This document shows positions 5,537 through 6,234 of a stretch of 6,234 nt of DNA, in pieces. Source of the DNA: JAXGPP01 sp964436865 (GTDB lineage Bacteria; Planctomycetota; Planctomycetia; Pirellulales; Thermoguttaceae); assembly GCA_964436865.1 (NCBI GenBank), contig CAYTFK010000383.1, forward strand, positions 1 to 6,234. Direction: 5' to 3'. The notes under the pieces were generated by a model. The model was not told the origin of the DNA. It saw only the letters and a list, made by a program, of their open reading frames with translations, and did no database searches. Numbering within the stretch: the first letter of the stretch is position 1; every line of letters starts with the position of its first letter. The translations under genes and the position numbers were made by a program.

Positions 5537-6234
5537 CTAATCCGGCGTGAGGACGAACGGAATCCAGACGCCGTCAATCGCGATCGTGCCGCAGATCTGG
5601 CCGAACGGGCCGGGGTTGTCGAGGTTCGGATAGTCGTTGATGCCGGAAAGGGTGCACGTGTCGCCGGTCGTGCCTGGCGGCAGGCCATTAATGAGCTTCA
5701 GCAGGTCCAGCATGCCGGTCTGGCTGGTGTAGAGAAACCACGTCGGGATCCAACTGGGCGATCCGCTGCGGGCGCTGCCGACCACATTGCCGATGTCGTT
5801 GATCCAGCATGCCCGGGTGCTGCCGCCCGAGGAGAGCGCGCCCAGATCGATCAGTCCCTCGCCGGTGTCGAGGAAGGCGTGGGCGACTCCGTACCGGTCG
5901 TAATAGGAGTCTTTGGGCCGGGTCACGTAGGACCATCCGGCAACGTCGCCAAGATTGTTAATGTCCCGGCCAATGCTACCCGGATTGCGGCTGTAAAGAA
6001 CGCCGAGATCTTCCGGGCTTAGACCGCCCAGCGTATACAGATAGGCATGGTAGGCGCCGCCGAGCAGCATGCTTCCGGTGACCTGGTCGAGATCGTTGAC
6101 CGCCCACGCGCGGCCGTCGATCAACTCGGGCATGGTGTTGAAGACGTTGTCCAAAGGGTCATCGGGGTTGCCGGAACAATCCCACAGAACCGGCATCGAT
6201 CCGGCATCGATGCCGTCTTCCACGACGCCGACAA
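5537..6234 (-). CDS. HAF-repeat extracellular protein (5' end outside window)
   Basis: C-terminal 231 residues of a larger protein ending in a TAG stop; the frame is open to the right edge. The GTG at 6221-6223 is an internal valine codon (VGVVEDGID), not a supported start. The sequence shows HAF-family extracellular repeats (TIGR02913): four INDxGxVxG-like segments at visible residues 45 (VNDLDQVTGS), 91 (INNLGDVAGW), 144 (INDIGNVVGSA) and 198 (INDYPN), alternating with segments such as AHAFLDTGEGLIDLGAL (117-133). Spacing is about 46-54 residues. The family is predicted to be exported and probably folds as a beta-propeller; no enzymatic role is known. There is no C-terminal anchor or sorting motif, and the protein ends PFVLTPD straight after the last repeat. 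The delta-60/Calx-beta gene follows 270 bases downstream in the same orientation, so this may be a cluster of surface proteins. Confidence 0.85.
   Translation of the reverse strand, partial: VGVVEDGIDAGSMPVLWDCSGNPDDPLDNVFNTMPELIDGRAWAVNDLDQVTGSMLLGGAYHAYLYTLGGLSPEDLGVLYSRNPGSIGRDINNLGDVAGWSYVTRPKDSYYDRYGVAHAFLDTGEGLIDLGALSSGGSTRACWINDIGNVVGSARSGSPSWIPTWFLYTSQTGMLDLLKLINGLPPGTTGDTCTLSGINDYPNLDNPGPFGQICGTIAIDGVWIPFVLTPD

Noticed and set aside
6221..6223. GTG as the start of the HAF-repeat gene
   Set aside because: No ribosome-binding site is visible and the frame stays open to the window edge; HAF proteins normally have more repeats and an export signal upstream.

Overview
This is high-GC bacterial DNA, most likely from a planctomycete. 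The best clue is the N-terminal FEPLENRMMLS motif of the 3416-5266 protein, a variant of the LEPR-XLL motif of planctomycete surface proteins. Two further clues are large repeat proteins (delta-60, Calx-beta and HAF types) and an intergenic palindrome around CTTTCGC-GGA-GCGAAAG, which I recall as widely scattered in planctomycete intergenic DNA. The assignment comes from motif recognition, not a database search.

All four recognised genes lie on the minus strand, so transcription runs right to left. From the right edge: (1) 5537-6234 is the C-terminal part of a HAF-repeat extracellular protein whose start lies outside the window. (2) 5267-5536 is a gap holding the planctomycete-type inverted repeat. 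(3) 3416-5266 is a complete 616-residue secreted or surface protein with an LEPR-XLL-like N-terminus, seven delta-60 repeats (probably one seven-bladed beta-propeller), a Calx-beta domain and a short unassigned tail. (4) 2584-3415 is a gene-free stretch of about 830 bases, rich in regulatory-looking signals. (5) 913-2583 is a complete GH13 alpha-amylase-family enzyme of the trehalose synthase/alpha-glucosidase type with all catalytic residues. (6) 1-876 is most of a luciferase-like (LLM) flavin oxidoreductase of the TIGR03885 type. It starts at GTG 36 bases after the GH13 stop and leaves the window before its C-terminus.

The window has two functional halves. The right half makes two cell-surface or exported beta-repeat proteins. 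The left half is a probable two-gene operon, GH13 enzyme then LLM oxidoreductase. The most notable regulatory signal is a near-consensus sigma-54 promoter at 2660-2676, just upstream of the GH13 ribosome-binding site. A perfect GACGTA-N7-TACGTC inverted repeat lies about 165 bases upstream of the predicted transcription start, where an enhancer-binding protein would be expected, and a textbook G-quadruplex motif lies just beyond it. A second, sigma-70-like promoter and a weak terminator-like hairpin lie further upstream, near the end of the surface-protein gene.

I see no RNA gene, transposase, CRISPR array or clear horizontal-transfer boundary. The regulatory calls are pattern matches and have not been tested.
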